DNA of 64,000 nt, from positions 800,001-864,000 of the forward strand of contig OZ025208.1 of NCBI GenBank assembly GCA_964019055.1, read 5' to 3'. Source of the DNA: Anthopleura xanthogrammica. Taxonomy: Eukaryota > Cnidaria > Anthozoa > Actiniaria > Actiniidae. Shown here one piece after another: positions 32,201 through 44,500 of the stretch (within the stretch, counting starts at the first letter, position 1; each line of letters starts with the position of its first letter). Below the pieces are notes generated by a model. That model did no database searches. It was not told the DNA's origin and worked only from the letters and a program-made list of their open reading frames with translations. Both the position numbers and the translations under genes were made by a program.

Positions 32201-35117
32201 GGTGTCTAGTTTTATACAAATGTTGTTTTTTTTACTTTTTGGCCCTTTTTGGATTTTTTTTTTGTTGTTGCTTGGAGCCCATTAAAAAGCGTTGGTTTAG
32301 TTTCTCATCAGCTATGTGAAAAACTCAGATCCAAACAGAAATAGAAATGATCTTGCCCATTTCTCCCAAAGCTGCTTGACAAACAGCTGCATGGCCATGA
32401 CCATATACTGGAGTTTTCCAACTCCTTAAAATCACATCTATGCAATTTTTAGCAGAAAAATTAAAACAGACAATGTTTCCACATAGCAAAAATAATAATG
32501 TTTTTTCTAGTCTGAAATTTTGCCAAACCATGTCTTTTCTTGAGTGCTACAGTACAGCATTCAAAATTATCACCAGTGTTCACATAGTGTGCACAATTTT
32601 TTGGCCAGCGTCGACAAAATTCCCAGCTGCTGCTTCTACCTATTACAGTACCAATTTATTGTTGTTACTTACTTGGTTTGGAGTCTTGTGCTTTGAGACC
32701 ACAACAAGGAAACTCCTCTGGGCTTGGAAAGCTTTTAGCAAGAGTTTGACCTGATGTAAATGGTCATTGATAATAAACATGGATTTGATACCTGGTTCAA
32801 TAATACATGTACATGTACTACGCAATACCACATGCAAAAAAAATTCCAGCTTCAGACAAATTCAAAGACCAGCTTACATTGGTTTATTACCATGTTCATC
32901 TTGAGAGAGTAGACCATTCTACAACTCAGTACCGAATTAATCAACTCAACCCTGACAGATTAGTATAATACAATGGCACAGTTTTACAGGACATGGACTT
33001 TTTACTTCAGAGATATAAAGGTTTAAAAATTAAAAATGCAAATGAGATGACGTCAACCAAGGAACTGTATCAGTCCTCTTTTCTTATGTGTTTTACTACC
33101 AGCACTTGACTCAAGTAAATTCACCAAAACTTTACTACAACATATATTTTGGTAATAAAAATAATTTATTAATTGAAAACTGGCATTACCTTACAGGACA
33201 GTAATTTCGTATTTTAAATGAATCCTGGGTTGACGTCATCTCATTTGCATTTTTAAATTTTAAACCTTTATATCTCTGAATTGAGAAGTCCATATCGTGT
33301 AAAACTGTGCCATCGTGTTATATCATGTACCCTATATGTAGAAACTTGTGATTTTCAAACTAAACCTTCAGGGTTGATAGGCACTAAAATCCTAGCTAAA
33401 ATATAAACAACAAATTTAACCAGTAACTGGCATACTTGATCACCTTGTCTTTGAACGAAAAAATATATAAATATTTCTATGATGTACGATATACAATAAT
33501 TCAAAAAGAAGGTAAATTTTAACAACATACGTACAGTGTACAATAATTAATTAAATGATTCAAATGATAAAGAGTAAGTTAGAGTACGGAGTACAGTCAA
33601 GTACAGTACGTATGACATAGTACAGTATTACAACCAGTGACGACAGAATGTACACATATAATACGTACAATATATTCAATCAGTCAATCAATATGATAGA
33701 TAACACTTGCTAACCAGATATAATTTTCCCAAATAATATTTCTATATATACATGGTGGTGAAGAGAGGGTATCAATCACAAATCACTGACAATTTTTCTG
33801 CAAATTCATGAATCATGAAAAAATCCGCTAAATGAATAACCTTTATACAAAGACTTAGGGTAACTAATGCAAAATTATGAATCACAGTCTTCAAGATAAG
33901 CAGATCATACGTCATGGGGGGAGTGAAATTCACTAATCACAGGCGTATTATCTTTAAATTCACGAATCACGATCCAAAAAAAGGCTGAATCACGGATCAC
34001 TAAAAATATCTTCACCACCCAGTATTTTTATAATATAATGCTATTGCTTAAGTTGTATAAATTGCATGATGGCATAAAGCCTGGTTCTCACTGGCAGCGC
34101 AAGCAGACACAACTCCAAGCTACATGTCTACAGTGCATCTTCTCACTATGAAAAGAAGTGATGCAATAATTGCAAGTTAGTGCAAGAGAACAGAATTTTG
34201 TTTTTATTGCATTGGCTTGTGCTTATGCTTGTGTCTGCTTGTGCTTTTGCTTGCGTCGGCTTGCGTCATTAGTGAGAACCAGGCCTAAGGGTGAGGCAAT
34301 TTTGGCCAAAATTTAACTCGCAATACTTTTGTTAACAATCATTACATCTTAGAATTAATGTATTCTATGTATGGTTAAAGTATACAGATTCTGCTATCTT
34401 AAATACTCATAATTCAAGTCATGGTCTATTCCATGGTATGACCCCCTGTCACGCAGATAGCAATATTCTGGATGTACAGTTTTAAGTGATTAGCCCTTTA
34501 AAGACACGCAATTACATCCCAAAACATTGAAACTCACCACCATAATTATAAACTTCTGACTTCTCCTTAGTCTACAACACAATAATATTAAAAATTCAAC
34601 ACAAACATACCTGATCATTTACATCTCCGCCCAACTCCTTTGAAAGCCCAGCAAACTTTGCAACGCTGCCAGAAATGAACTAAAATATAAAAGAATAAAA
34701 AACACCTTTAGAAAAAGGATAATTCTATTATTTTAATAGGGATATTTTTGGACAATTCAAACGATTAAGAAGAGAGAATAGACAGATTTCGTGCAATTAA
34801 TTTATGTGCATAAGTCTAGAATAACGCTGTTTATTCAGTTCAAGAATTATAAAATGCATTGATAAACAGCTCGATAAGTAGAATAGTAGTACTCTTACCC
34901 CATCATAGGCATCTACGATCTCATGACTCTCTAAAAATAAATCGAAATAGAAAGAAAATTAAGCTGAAAGCCGAAGTGAGTGAAAATTCAACTCACGAAG
35001 GTCAACCATTTTTACTTCATTTTTACCTTCAACGCTGCCTTTTCCAGTAGCTATCGTCTCTAACTTGGTCGTTACAGCCTCAAGACGAGATACAAGAGCT
35101 CCTAGATCAGCAGACAT
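26222..35117 (-). CDS. CAP1: Adenylyl cyclase-associated protein (CAP), 14 exons
   Basis: Exons: 35117-35027, 34930-34899, 34679-34611, 32750-32673, 32000-31947, 31794-31705, 31325-31243, 30816-30711, 29276-29102, 28971-28799, 28339-28219, 27668-27586, 26849-26706 and 26302-26222. They join with matching phases into 1380 nt, 459 aa (CAPs are usually ~475). The N-terminus ([20 protein letters not shown]) and helical CAP_N domain fill exons 1-8. Exon 9 encodes an Ala/Pro-rich linker with a seven-proline run. Exon 10 has the WH2-like segment ([16 protein letters not shown]) and [10 protein letters not shown]. Exons 11-14 form the beta-helical C-terminal domain ([40 protein letters not shown], ending TAESF). 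CAP binds G-actin, recharges ADP-actin and speeds cofilin-driven filament turnover in the cytoplasm. All splice sites are GT-AG. Confidence 0.93.
27731..28205. repeat. 104 bp tandem repeat in a CAP intron, 4.6 copies
   Basis: Copies start at 27731, 27835, 27939, 28043 and 28147 (TGATTGATACCAAG). The first four are almost identical and the last is truncated 14 bp before exon 11. The homogeneity indicates recent expansion or gene conversion. Frames through it are not coding. Confidence 0.92.
28570..28770. repeat. Short duplicated segments in a CAP intron
   Basis: The string ATGAATCAGACATGAATCAT occurs twice (around 28580 and 28722), and the string CCAGACTACACCACATG also occurs twice (around 28651 and 28748), interleaved. 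This indicates a diverged local duplication of about 100-140 bp. Confidence 0.55.
29055..29072. repeat. C18 homopolymer
   Basis: An uninterrupted run of 18 C in the CAP intron, about 30 bp from the donor of exon 9. Its length is likely to vary between alleles or sequencing reads. Confidence 0.9.
30240..30285. repeat. GAATT microsatellite in a CAP intron
   Basis: Five or so TTGAA pentamers at about 30256-30282. They lie within a longer decayed GGATGG / TGAATT-rich low-complexity stretch (30100-30330). A separate (ATT)n run of about ten units lies at 30667-30693, just before the exon 8 donor. Confidence 0.7.
32938..33382. mobile_element. Foldback MITE in a CAP intron
   Basis: Arms of roughly 100 bp face each other. 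GATATAAAGG...ATGCAAATGAGATGACGTCA (33010-33056) is matched in reverse complement at about 33231-33285. AATGGCACAGTTTTAC (32973-32988) pairs with the segment near 33300-33315. Outer CAACCCTGA strings at about 32947 and its reverse complement near 33369 suggest the termini. No coding capacity. Confidence 0.65.
34078..34285. mobile_element. Harbinger-like MITE with TAA target duplication
   Basis: A 208 bp element with inverted ends GCCTGGTTCTCACT (left, from 34079) and its complement AGTGAGAACCAGGC (right). TAA lies directly outside each end (34075-34077 and 34286-34288). TAA-type 3 bp duplications are typical of PIF/Harbinger MITEs. The interior is rich in GCTTGTGTCTGCTTG sub-repeats. It sits in intron 3 of the CAP gene. 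Confidence 0.75.
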
Positions 35118-36115
35118 GATAAATGGTGTTCAAAAATGGAGTTTTTTGGGAGGTATTTTGAGCTATTCTCACAAGAATGACTGTTACTTGAGAGGTGTGC
35201 ACAGGAAGAGAATGACACCCTACCTTATAAGGACTAACACTAACCACCCCATGAATTACGTCATTCATGCAAAACCACTTCCGGTTACAAAAATATATTA
35301 ATTTTTAAAGCTTTTTCGCTTCTCAATAATATTCATTACCCCATAAATACCTTATTAGACTAATACTAAATAAATTATCACACATTTTTATACATTTAAA
35401 GTTTAAAAAAAACAAAAATTGTGAAGACTAGTGCCAGTCTTCTAATTTACATAATTTCAACCATTAACTTCCGGGCGGAAAAAAAATTATAGTTACAAAC
35501 GAAAGTGAAAAAAAGAGATTTTTATTCGTGTTCACATTCCAATTTATTTTTTATTTTGTTTTTATATTTGTATCACAAGCTAATTTTTTTTTTCGTTAGC
35601 CGGTCTACCTAATTTACATAATTACCTTAAAACTATCTTAGTCTTTGTAAGAAAATTCCAACTTTAACAGAGAAAGCTCAAATACAAAGACGTTTTATTT
35701 CTTTTTCTTCTAGCTTAAACTTTTTATTCTCCTAATTTAAAAAAAAAAACACAAAAATGCAATAGTTGTATGACGTCACTCAAGGCCAGGCTACCTAATT
35801 TACATAATTACTTGAAATATTTTTTGAATCTTGTAAAAACACGTACTGACCAGCAAGTTATCCTCCATTTTATAAGCCGATATGTAGATGAAAATATTAT
35901 TCAATTGCCAGGGGCTAAGGTTCGCTTCTATAGTGATTGAACGGGATTTCAAACATGCTGTCTAGAATAGATGTCTGCATGTGACAGCTAGATGAAAATA
36001 AGATTGGTAAGTAATCAAGCACGAAGTATCAGTAAAGTACGCATGAACGCATAGGAATAAGAATGCACACGAGAATGCGTTCATTCGATCCATCTCGTGT
36101 CCACTCTTTTTCTTT
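35118..36115. other. CAP upstream region, no gene recognised
   Basis: The CAP promoter and 5' UTR should lie here. The phrase CTAATTTACATAATT recurs near 35444, 35610 and 35788, about 170 bp apart, suggesting a decayed tandem repeat. No other coding or RNA gene is supported. Confidence 0.45.
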
Positions 36116-37330
36116 TCTCGGTATAGAATACGAACGATTGACTCTCTAGCTTCTTGGCACTCAGACAATTTTTATCGACGACTCACTGACTGGGTTTTAT
36201 TTGATTGCTATGCGACCATTTAATTCATCTTGCGAACATTTTTATTCCTATCCGTTAATCCAATCGTTCATTCCATGCATCTTCTGTAGTTTCTTATTCC
36301 TATGCGTTCATCCAATCCATCTCGTGTAGATTCTTATTCCTATGCGTTCATCCAATCCATCTCGTGTAGATTCCTATTCCTATGCGTTCATCCAATCCTT
36401 CTCGGGTAGATTCTTATTCCTCTGCGTTCATCCAATCATTCTAGTGTAGATTCTTATTCCTATGCGTTCATCCAATCCTTCTCGGGTAGATTCTTATTCC
36501 TATGCATTCATTCGATCCATCTCGTGTCCACTCGTTTTCAGAATATGGTCGGATACTCCAGATCATGATTGGATACTCCATAATGTTATTGGATAAGATT
36601 GTCCAGTAGAATTGCATGTTGTGTCAATAACAAAACTTAGCCAGGTTTTTTGCCGCTAAAAGTTTGTTTGGCGAACCCAGTCCCTTAGGGGAGTGAGAGG
36701 TTTGAGTTATGGTGTACATGTAGTTTAGGAGTCGATACTTTTGATGCTCGTAAAACAATGATTTTTTTGCATCAAAAACTACAAAACTTGCCCCATTGAA
36801 ACCTATTTAACTTGCTATTTTAGAATTCGGTGGTTTCAGTACGAAATTCCAAAATTGTGGAATATCCGGAACCGTGGATTGACCTCTTGGATCGGACTTT
36901 TTCTAAAAAGAGCGTCGGATGGGCGACTGCCGGGCACGGTTTGAAATAAACTAAATTCCCGGCAGTCCGAATTTTTGCAAATAATTCCGCAAAACAGCCT
37001 AATTCGATGCCATTAATCTTCTCTACCTTCTTGAGAAATATCATGCGCTTTTCGTGAGCTTGATAGAGTTCTATTTTAGGCCTTTTTCTTTTCTCGGTCT
37101 AAAATACGTACGACTCTCTTCGTGGCACTCCGACAATTTTTATTGACGACTACCGGGTTTTATCTGATTGCTATGCGATCATCTATTTTATCTTGCGGAC
37201 ATTCTTATTCCTATCCGTTCATCCAATCGTTCACTCCATGCATCTGGTGTAGATTCTTTTTCCTGTGCGTTCATCCAATCCTCCTCGTGTACATTCTTAT
37301 TCCTATGTTAAATAACCAAGGATTAGCTTG
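36116..37330. repeat. Duplicated module carrying a 40 bp minisatellite
   Basis: A ~175 bp segment at 36116-36290 recurs at 37086-37260: TTTTCTCGG, then GGCACTC-GACAATTTTTAT, GGGTTTTAT and TTGCTATGCGA, with frequent substitutions. Each copy runs into ATTCTTATTCCTATGCGTTC + ATCCAATCCATCTCGTGTAG units of 40 bp: about seven copies at 36250-36535 and two at 37200-37300. A partial reverse-orientation copy lies near 36048-36080. Confidence 0.75.
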
Positions 37331-37789
37331 GTAATCTGGCGAGTTTTGGAATGTTCATCATTGAGCTCTAGAATACTTGCACAGGCAACCCAGTGAACGC
37401 TCCAAGAGCGTCTAGTTGTTAATCAGGTCAAGACGAGGTGTGTGGGATGACCAGGGATCAAGTGACACGACATTTTAATGGAGTCATGAAGCAATATGAT
37501 GAAATTCCAAGTTCAAGGCCATGCACATTATCACGACCGAGCTCTTGAAATCATTCAATATTTATCTGCCGTCAAGAGGTTCTTTGAGTTGATTGTTTAA
37601 ACAGGGGAACCCTATCCTCTTTAAGCTTTTGGCCGCGATCAGTTTTCGCTAGGGCAAAGGACGTGCGACATTACATCGTTTCTTCTCATCCATCATTTTC
37701 TGTCTATCTTTCTTTCGAGCTATCTTTTCGTATCATCACTTCACTATTTTGTAAGAATTATCAGATCACTTACCAGCTATGGATATACT

Positions 37790-37995
37790 GCATACTGAGT
37801 TGCAGCTCGAGTCATCGCGGTAAATTATAACGAGAGTCTTTTAGAAGCCAAAACCAGGATAAACCAACATGTTTTACCTATTGTAGCCAATACATATCTT
37901 TTTGTAGAAATACAGAATACTTTTCTTTACTTTGCATAGTGAATTGCAGCTCGAGTCATCGCGGTAAATTATAATGCAAGTCTTTTAGAAGGCAA
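37790..37995. repeat. Direct duplication of about 55 bp
   Basis: A 32-base string beginning GAATTGCAGCTCGAG/GAGTTGCAGCTCGAG and running through TCATCGCGGTAAATTATAA is present near 37797 and 37931. Both copies are followed by GTCTTTTAGAAG. Confidence 0.7.
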
Positions 37996-38216
37996 TTCCA
38001 CTCCGAGCCAATGTAACATCTTTTAAGAATAATAACTTAAAAATAATATTTTCAAAGCATTAAACCACCCACCTGTTCGGTATGAAAATATAGAACGACT
38101 ATTTCACTGGCTTAGATTAGGGAATTCTAGAATATTTTATAAAACGTATCTAAATCAGTACGTAACGTAAGCTCGACTTAGGGTAGAGAATAGACTCCTT
38201 GCAGCACGTCGGAATG

Positions 38217-38299
38217 CAGCTCAATTTGGAGGACAAAACAATAGGTTTCCAATTCTCGGGAGATTGAAATGTTTTTGTTTTGTCCTCCAAATTGAGCTG
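38217..38299. repeat. 83 bp perfect-arm hairpin
   Basis: 38217-38240 and 38276-38299 are exact 24 bp reverse complements (beginning CAGCTCAATTTGGAGGACAA) around a 35 bp loop. It could be a very short MITE or an RNA hairpin. Nothing coding overlaps. Confidence 0.8.
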
Positions 38300-39567
38300 T
38301 ATTGACGTCACGTACAAGCGGTCTATAGCACAAAGTACTTTTCTACTATTTTTTTTGCACAAAATATAACTGATAAATCAGTGATAGTCAGTTGAAATAG
38401 TGAGACCATTTTGATTAATATATGGAATGCTCGGCTGCCATTAGTAAGATAGTCATCACAAAATCAACTTTCAAGTCAAAAATGATGAATGTGTGGACAG
38501 TAATTAAATTAAACGTTAATGTAAAAACAGCCTTTCGTATTGTCAAATCAAATCTCTTCTTTACGTACTCGTACCCTATTTTTTTCTTTTTTTCTTGTTT
38601 AGTTTATAATAGAATTGCAAGTGATTATTGCAAAGCGCAGGGCAAATCACCAGATCGTAATTTCGAGTAAATATAAAGGAATTCATTTGTTAAATTATCT
38701 AACTTCGGCCCAAAATGGGCGCCATCTTGGGAGGTATATTGGAGACGGTGAAGTAATTACGAAGTAATCACTCGAATTGTTTCAATTCAAGTATTGAAGA
38801 ATAAAGAACCCTTTTTTTACTATAGAAACAATCGTCAAAACAAACACAGTGGTAAAGTTGAAGCGCTACTTTAAAATGTGCAAAAGCACGAACAACAACC
38901 GAACACGCATGACATTATATTTTTGAATTAAGGGAACTACCCACACAACACGTTAACTTGTATCTTTTTTGATCTAAACGTGTCCTCCCATGTCGACAAC
39001 CACTATCGCTATCGACGATCAGCGCACTTGAATTTTTTTTCAATTCTAACTCTAAAGACGTTGATTTTTAAAGACAATTTAAGCAAAAGAGTTAATTTGA
39101 AATAAACTCAGAAACAACATGCCATGCAGAGTCATATTCTAAAACGCAAAACCCAACCAAAAATGCTTTTGTACAAAACAATGATTCCTTTTAAAACTTC
39201 TTTCTTGATAAAATAGTTTTCACTGCATGAATAAAAAATAGCTAGACTCTCTACATTCGTGAAACATTCTCGCCAAGAAAGTTTTATAAGGATTTTATAT
39301 TTTACATTTTATTTTGAAGGTTTTATAAGAAAATTCTGTAAATACCTTAGTTTTTAGTCGAGAACATTGTTTATTTTGTAGAGTTTTGTTTTGTTTTGTT
39401 TTGTTTTGACATATATTTTTCTGTCATAATCTTTCTATCGCAAGTCCTCACGCATCAATGATGAAGGGAGCGAAGGAAAAAATCGTAAGAGATTCACAAA
39501 GGTTGAAGTAACGAGAGAACTACAAAAGATTCCACAACTTTATGTCCCTCTAGTTATTTAACAACTT

Positions 39568-40026
39568 ATTGACGACGGGGACCGAGGGAAACAGTGTGTT
39601 TTTTGGCGTAGCCGAGAAAAATATCGCTGTCGAGGGACCACAAAACACACTGCTTTCCCGAAGTTCCAGTCAATATGTGTTTTGTCATATATACCAAGTG
39701 TCAAAGAACACAAGAAAATTATTCGATTTTTTAATTACTTGACTTTAAAGACTAAGAAAAACTCTTACGTTTCCGGTGAATTCACTTCTGGTTTTGTCAT
39801 TTCCTGGTAGATAACATATTATTGCTCGCTGAGAGCCGTTGCCAGGGAAACATCGAAACTTGTTCACGTTCACGTGATACCCTCTCGCCCAATCAGAGTA
39901 CGAGAAAAATGGACTTTGACACTTGGTATATAACAACAAAACTTGTTCGCGTTCATGTGATACGTATAGTCCCTCTCGCCCAATCAGAGTAAGAGAAAAA
40001 TGGACTTTGAAACTTGGTATACAACA
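39568..40026. repeat. Inverted repeat followed by an 80 bp direct duplication
   Basis: 39568-39605 (through GGGAAACAGTGTGTTTT) is an imperfect reverse complement of 39640-39676. Next to it, a segment reading ACTTGTTC-CGTTCA-GTGATAC...CTCTCGCCCAATCAGAGTA ...GACTTTGA-ACTTGGTATA occurs twice, at about 39858-39931 and 39941-40021. It looks like a cluster of MITE-derived sequence. Confidence 0.65.
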
Positions 40027-41094
40027 AAAGGTTTTATAAACATCTTAATTCCAGTTTGTTAAGTTATTAACTAAATGGTCGATCACAATATCGTAATGCT
40101 TCTTTTGTTACTCCACTTGCGATTGATATTTTAAAGAAAAATACTTCTTTGTTTTTACAGCTCTGGTCTAATCTTACCGACAAAGACGAGACATTATACA
40201 TAGTTGTGAAATGATTAATAAAAAAAAGCCGCCACGCATCGAATGGATTGCATCATTTTTTCTGCGCACTTTCTAAAACTTTGACCGCGCACGCATTTTG
40301 AAAATGTACTCTCATTTATACATTCCAAAGTTTTCTTCACCTCTGAAATTCTATATAGTTGCTTCACAAAATTACTTCCCAATTATAATAATCCAAAATG
40401 ACGGATATTGATATACTGGAGAAAGGTTTGAAATTGCCTGGGGCAACAAAAATGTCAAACTACTTTGATTGCACAAGAACTTAATTCCTGCAGACCTCAT
40501 TTTTATTGTCGGTTCGATCAAAAATTCAAATAATATTTCGCATTCTAAAAGTATTTTACCGTGTCAGATTGATATAAAGGCATGAGGCGTTTTCAAAACT
40601 GTTGTCTATGACAAAAATCAAAGTATATTTATTTATGATAATTGAGTTCGTAGTTGCTCAGGCAATTCCATACACTAATCTAACTTTATCCACTTTCTAG
40701 ACGCTTGGATTAGACAGGTTATTGTGAAAAGTTAGACAAGAACGGCAGATAATGATTATGTATAAGCAAAGACAAAAGCCGTAAAACTCAATAGAATTGC
40801 CCTCCAGCGCACGACGAATGAGTATATGTCAACAAAGTCTATTTGTTGTTCAATTAAACTTGTGTTTGCCAAACTTAGGTCGGCAAATAAAGGGCTTTCT
40901 TCTTTGTGGTAATTAATTTTAAAGTTTAATGGTCGGTGATTGGGAAAAACGGTTAATTGTAAGGGACTATTCAAGTTAGGTCGTTAGCTAAATGAATAAA
41001 GTTCTATACAATATTGTAAAGTACAATAAAAATGTAAAAATACTGAAGGCGAGTTTGGGGGGAGCAGAAAAAAATTGGAAAGCACTCTGAGTTA

Positions 41095-41335
41095 GAAGGA
41101 ACGAACGAACGAACCAAGGAAGCAAGCAAGGATCAGGAACAAACGAACAAACGAACGCACGAACAACCAAGCTTAAGTAACGGCAACTAAGGAACGAACG
41201 AGGAGAATAATAAACGAACGGACGAACAAACGAACGAAACATAAGAGAAGGAACGAGGGAAGAGACGAACAAACGAACAAACAAACAGAGGAAGGAGGGT
41301 GCGAATGAAAGAAAGAAAGAACGAACGAACGAAGA
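41095..41335. repeat. Degenerate (GAAC)n microsatellite
   Basis: GAACGAAC, GAACAAAC and GAAAGAAA tetramers interrupted by unique bases over about 240 bp. The Ser/Phe/Val-rich minus-strand frame across it is not a gene. Confidence 0.85.
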
Positions 41336-41502
41336 ATAAAGGAAACTGCTTAGTTGGATTAGTTTAGTGCTATTTCTAAGCAGTTGTTCTCTTTCATCTT
41401 GCAATTATTTCTATTTTTTTTTTTCACTATAAAATACCAGTGTAAGAATAAACAGTTGTTGAACGACTGATACTAGAGACTATTTCGCAAACCACACATG
41501 CG

Positions 41503-41574
41503 CACTAAAATCGTTTACGCTAGGTTGCTTGGCAACTCAACATCGTTTACGCTAGGTTGCTTGGCAACTCAACA
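41503..41574. repeat. Tandem duplication, 36 bp unit
   Basis: ATCGTTTACGCTAGGTTGCT followed by TGGCAACTCAAC occurs twice back to back. Confidence 0.85.
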
Positions 41575-44500
41575 TAAACAAACATTCGAGATTGATCAAT
41601 CCTAAAATCTTGTAGAAAATTGAGGCCAGACAAGGAAACTGGAATACGAAGATGCTCATTTAGGTATATTTAGTGTAGTCGTAGCTTTTGCTGTTTAGAA
41701 TATATGTAGCATGGTTTTGATAAAAATTATTGAAATCATTTGCGCTCAAATTTGTGCAATACTTTCTCATATTCATAAATTCTATGTTTTTCATTACTTT
41801 AAGAAGAATAAACTATACGTTTACCTGAGTATCAAAGAACCTGCTTATAGCTTTGGGAGCCGGGACAATTCATACGCGGTATAGTTTTGAACTGAGGAGT
41901 TGAATAGAAATTCTTAAAATCTTAATTGCACCAATTTAATTATTTAGTGTAAGCTTAGTTGGCAAGATACGAGAATCATAATGAACTAGCTAGATAACTC
42001 ATGTTAATGATAAAGCAATTATACCCTGTATCTTTAAGAAGTGTGTACGTGGATGTAAAGTGACCCAATACAGCTCAGTAAGGCCAAGTCTTTTCTCTCT
42101 CTTTCCCATTCAGGCCAAAACAAAATAGTTAGTTTTCTAACTGTTGTAGGATTACTCTTCCCCCACAAAGCTTCTAGTTGTACTCTAACAAAACTACAAT
42201 ACGATCGATAAGCAGACCGATAGTTTATGGAAAATATGTCCATGCACGACTTTGGGTGGATATCGATACAAAGGGGGAAAAATATGCAAGAAAATTTAGC
42301 CAGAACTTGCATTTTTTTATGCGCTCATTTTGAGTACTTTTGAGTCGGTCTTCCATGTGAAGGTTTCATCAATAAGCACATCGTGTTTAAATTAGCGCTT
42401 GAAACAAGCCGATCTTGCGCATAAAGACTATAATAAAACAAAAGTTAATTAAAGGCTCATCGTAACTGATAGTGCTTTTTTTCCTTTTTAATCTTAACTG
42501 TAAAAGCCATTAAGCCAATGGCAGAAACAGGCGCTACAACGTACTCACCCATAGACAGATTCTACTAACGATGACCCACAAACAATGGCTTAAAAATACA
42601 CTAATACGTTGTTTTTTCAAATTATTTTTTTCTCAGAAATAATCCATAATGATATCTACAGGAAGAGACCTAAAACGTATAGGGCAAGGACTTTGATCAG
42701 TTTTGCAAAACTAGTTCAAAGATATATACAAACTTTAGAAAATTTACAAACTTGAACCAGGAAAAAGTTTTTGATTCTTGAGGGATTGATTAATCAATAT
42801 GTGTTAGTTCATGTTGTATAAATTTAATCAATTCCTTAGTGATCATTAATATTGGTAAAATCCTTTTCTTCATGTTGGACTCCAACAAGCAAGATAGTAT
42901 GTTAGTTCGACCTTTAAACCCAAAATGTGAAGATAAATATTGCATCAAACAGTGATCAAAATTCGTTGAATACTTTCACGTAATACTGGGGAACCCAACT
43001 CCTCTACTCGTGTTATTGTTGGTATAAGATTGATAAATCGTGTTCTTCGTACACAAGAAAGTGTCGTCGCGACCAGTTGAGACCGATTGCAACGTGATTG
43101 TGGGAAAACGACGTTCACGTACTTAATAGCTGAGATTGCTCGTGCTCGTTTGGACATTTATACACAAGGTTAGCTCGTAGTTTAATCACTTCATTATAAA
43201 ATAATACTAGTTGTAAATCACGTGTGTTAAAGTTTAAGCCATAGTATGGACCACATCAGAAGAATAAGGCCCGGGTAACATATGGAAAAGTTTAAGCTAA
43301 CAGTGTTACCTTAAAAGCTTTAATCTATACTCATAGAGAGCATGGAGAGATTTTGTGTATGGTTGCTTGGAGACGTGTTCGTGTTCGAATAGAGACAGTT
43401 TCCCTTGAGTAATTATCTGTTAAGGAAGGACTTGAAAAGACGTCGGGCAGTTTTTGGCCTCGAGCGCTTTACGTTATACGCCATCGATCAATGCCAGCAA
43501 AAATGCCACATCATCGCATGAGCCATGCTCAACTTCATTTTAATTACTTATTTCAATTCACGTTTTTCCTTCGATAAAAAATTCTTAACGTGCATGCTGA
43601 ACTAGAAAATTCGTAGCAAATACGTACACTAGGTATATAGGTTTTCTGGACTCAATTTCGAAAAAATCTTGGTTTTCTGGTGTTGCAATTGAACTTTTTT
43701 TAAGCCCTGGACTTTTCTTAGGTGATGGAATCGCGCGCTTCCTAAACTGCACAAAAATGCCCTCGTAAAGTATACCATATTTCCTTAATTAACGAATCTG
43801 GAAATCTCTCTCAACGTCTTGTAAATAGAAAGGAAAAAAGCAGCGTCCGTTAAAGTTTCCTATCAAGATAACCGAAGGAGAAAATTTTGGCTTTCAAGTG
43901 GAACTACTTGAATCGATTGCAACAGAGAAGGACTTCTTACTTAGACGTTTAGATAAACGAAGAATTTTGCAAATAATTGTAATTTTTATGTACTGGGAAA
44001 GTGTTGAATTGAGTTGACCTTGAACGATAGTGATAATCAGGTCTTGTGCATCAATAATAATGGGCAGGGGTGTAGCTTTTCAGCACGAGCTATTGAAAAC
44101 TTTTAAAGCCTTGCACTTATGGCCCCGATACGTGAACATACTTATTATTGTCTGTGAAAATGTTAGCAAAACCGCCAGCCATCGAAATAATTGGTGGGCA
44201 TGTTAATGACAGCTCAAGAATGACAGATGTCAATTCAAAAAAGGATACCCAAATTTCTACCTTTGATTGAGTCCTGAAACATGTCTTAGGTCGATTTCTA
44301 ATTGAGGGTTATAAACTTGGGTTCTGAAATATGTCCCCAATGCCAAAACCACTTCAAACTGGCCTTGAACCTCCATTTTTTTTTCATTCCTTTCAAAAAC
44401 ATTGACGTTTAAAAATCTTTTGCGTGTTAAGCATCTAGCTTTCCCCAAAAAAACAATTACGCAGCAAAATATGCACAACTAAATTATCGGCCACTTTTGA

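Noticed and set aside
42945..43157. 70-codon minus-strand frame in the 35-45 kb gap
   Set aside because: No recognisable domain, splice support or neighbouring exons; its length is within chance expectation.
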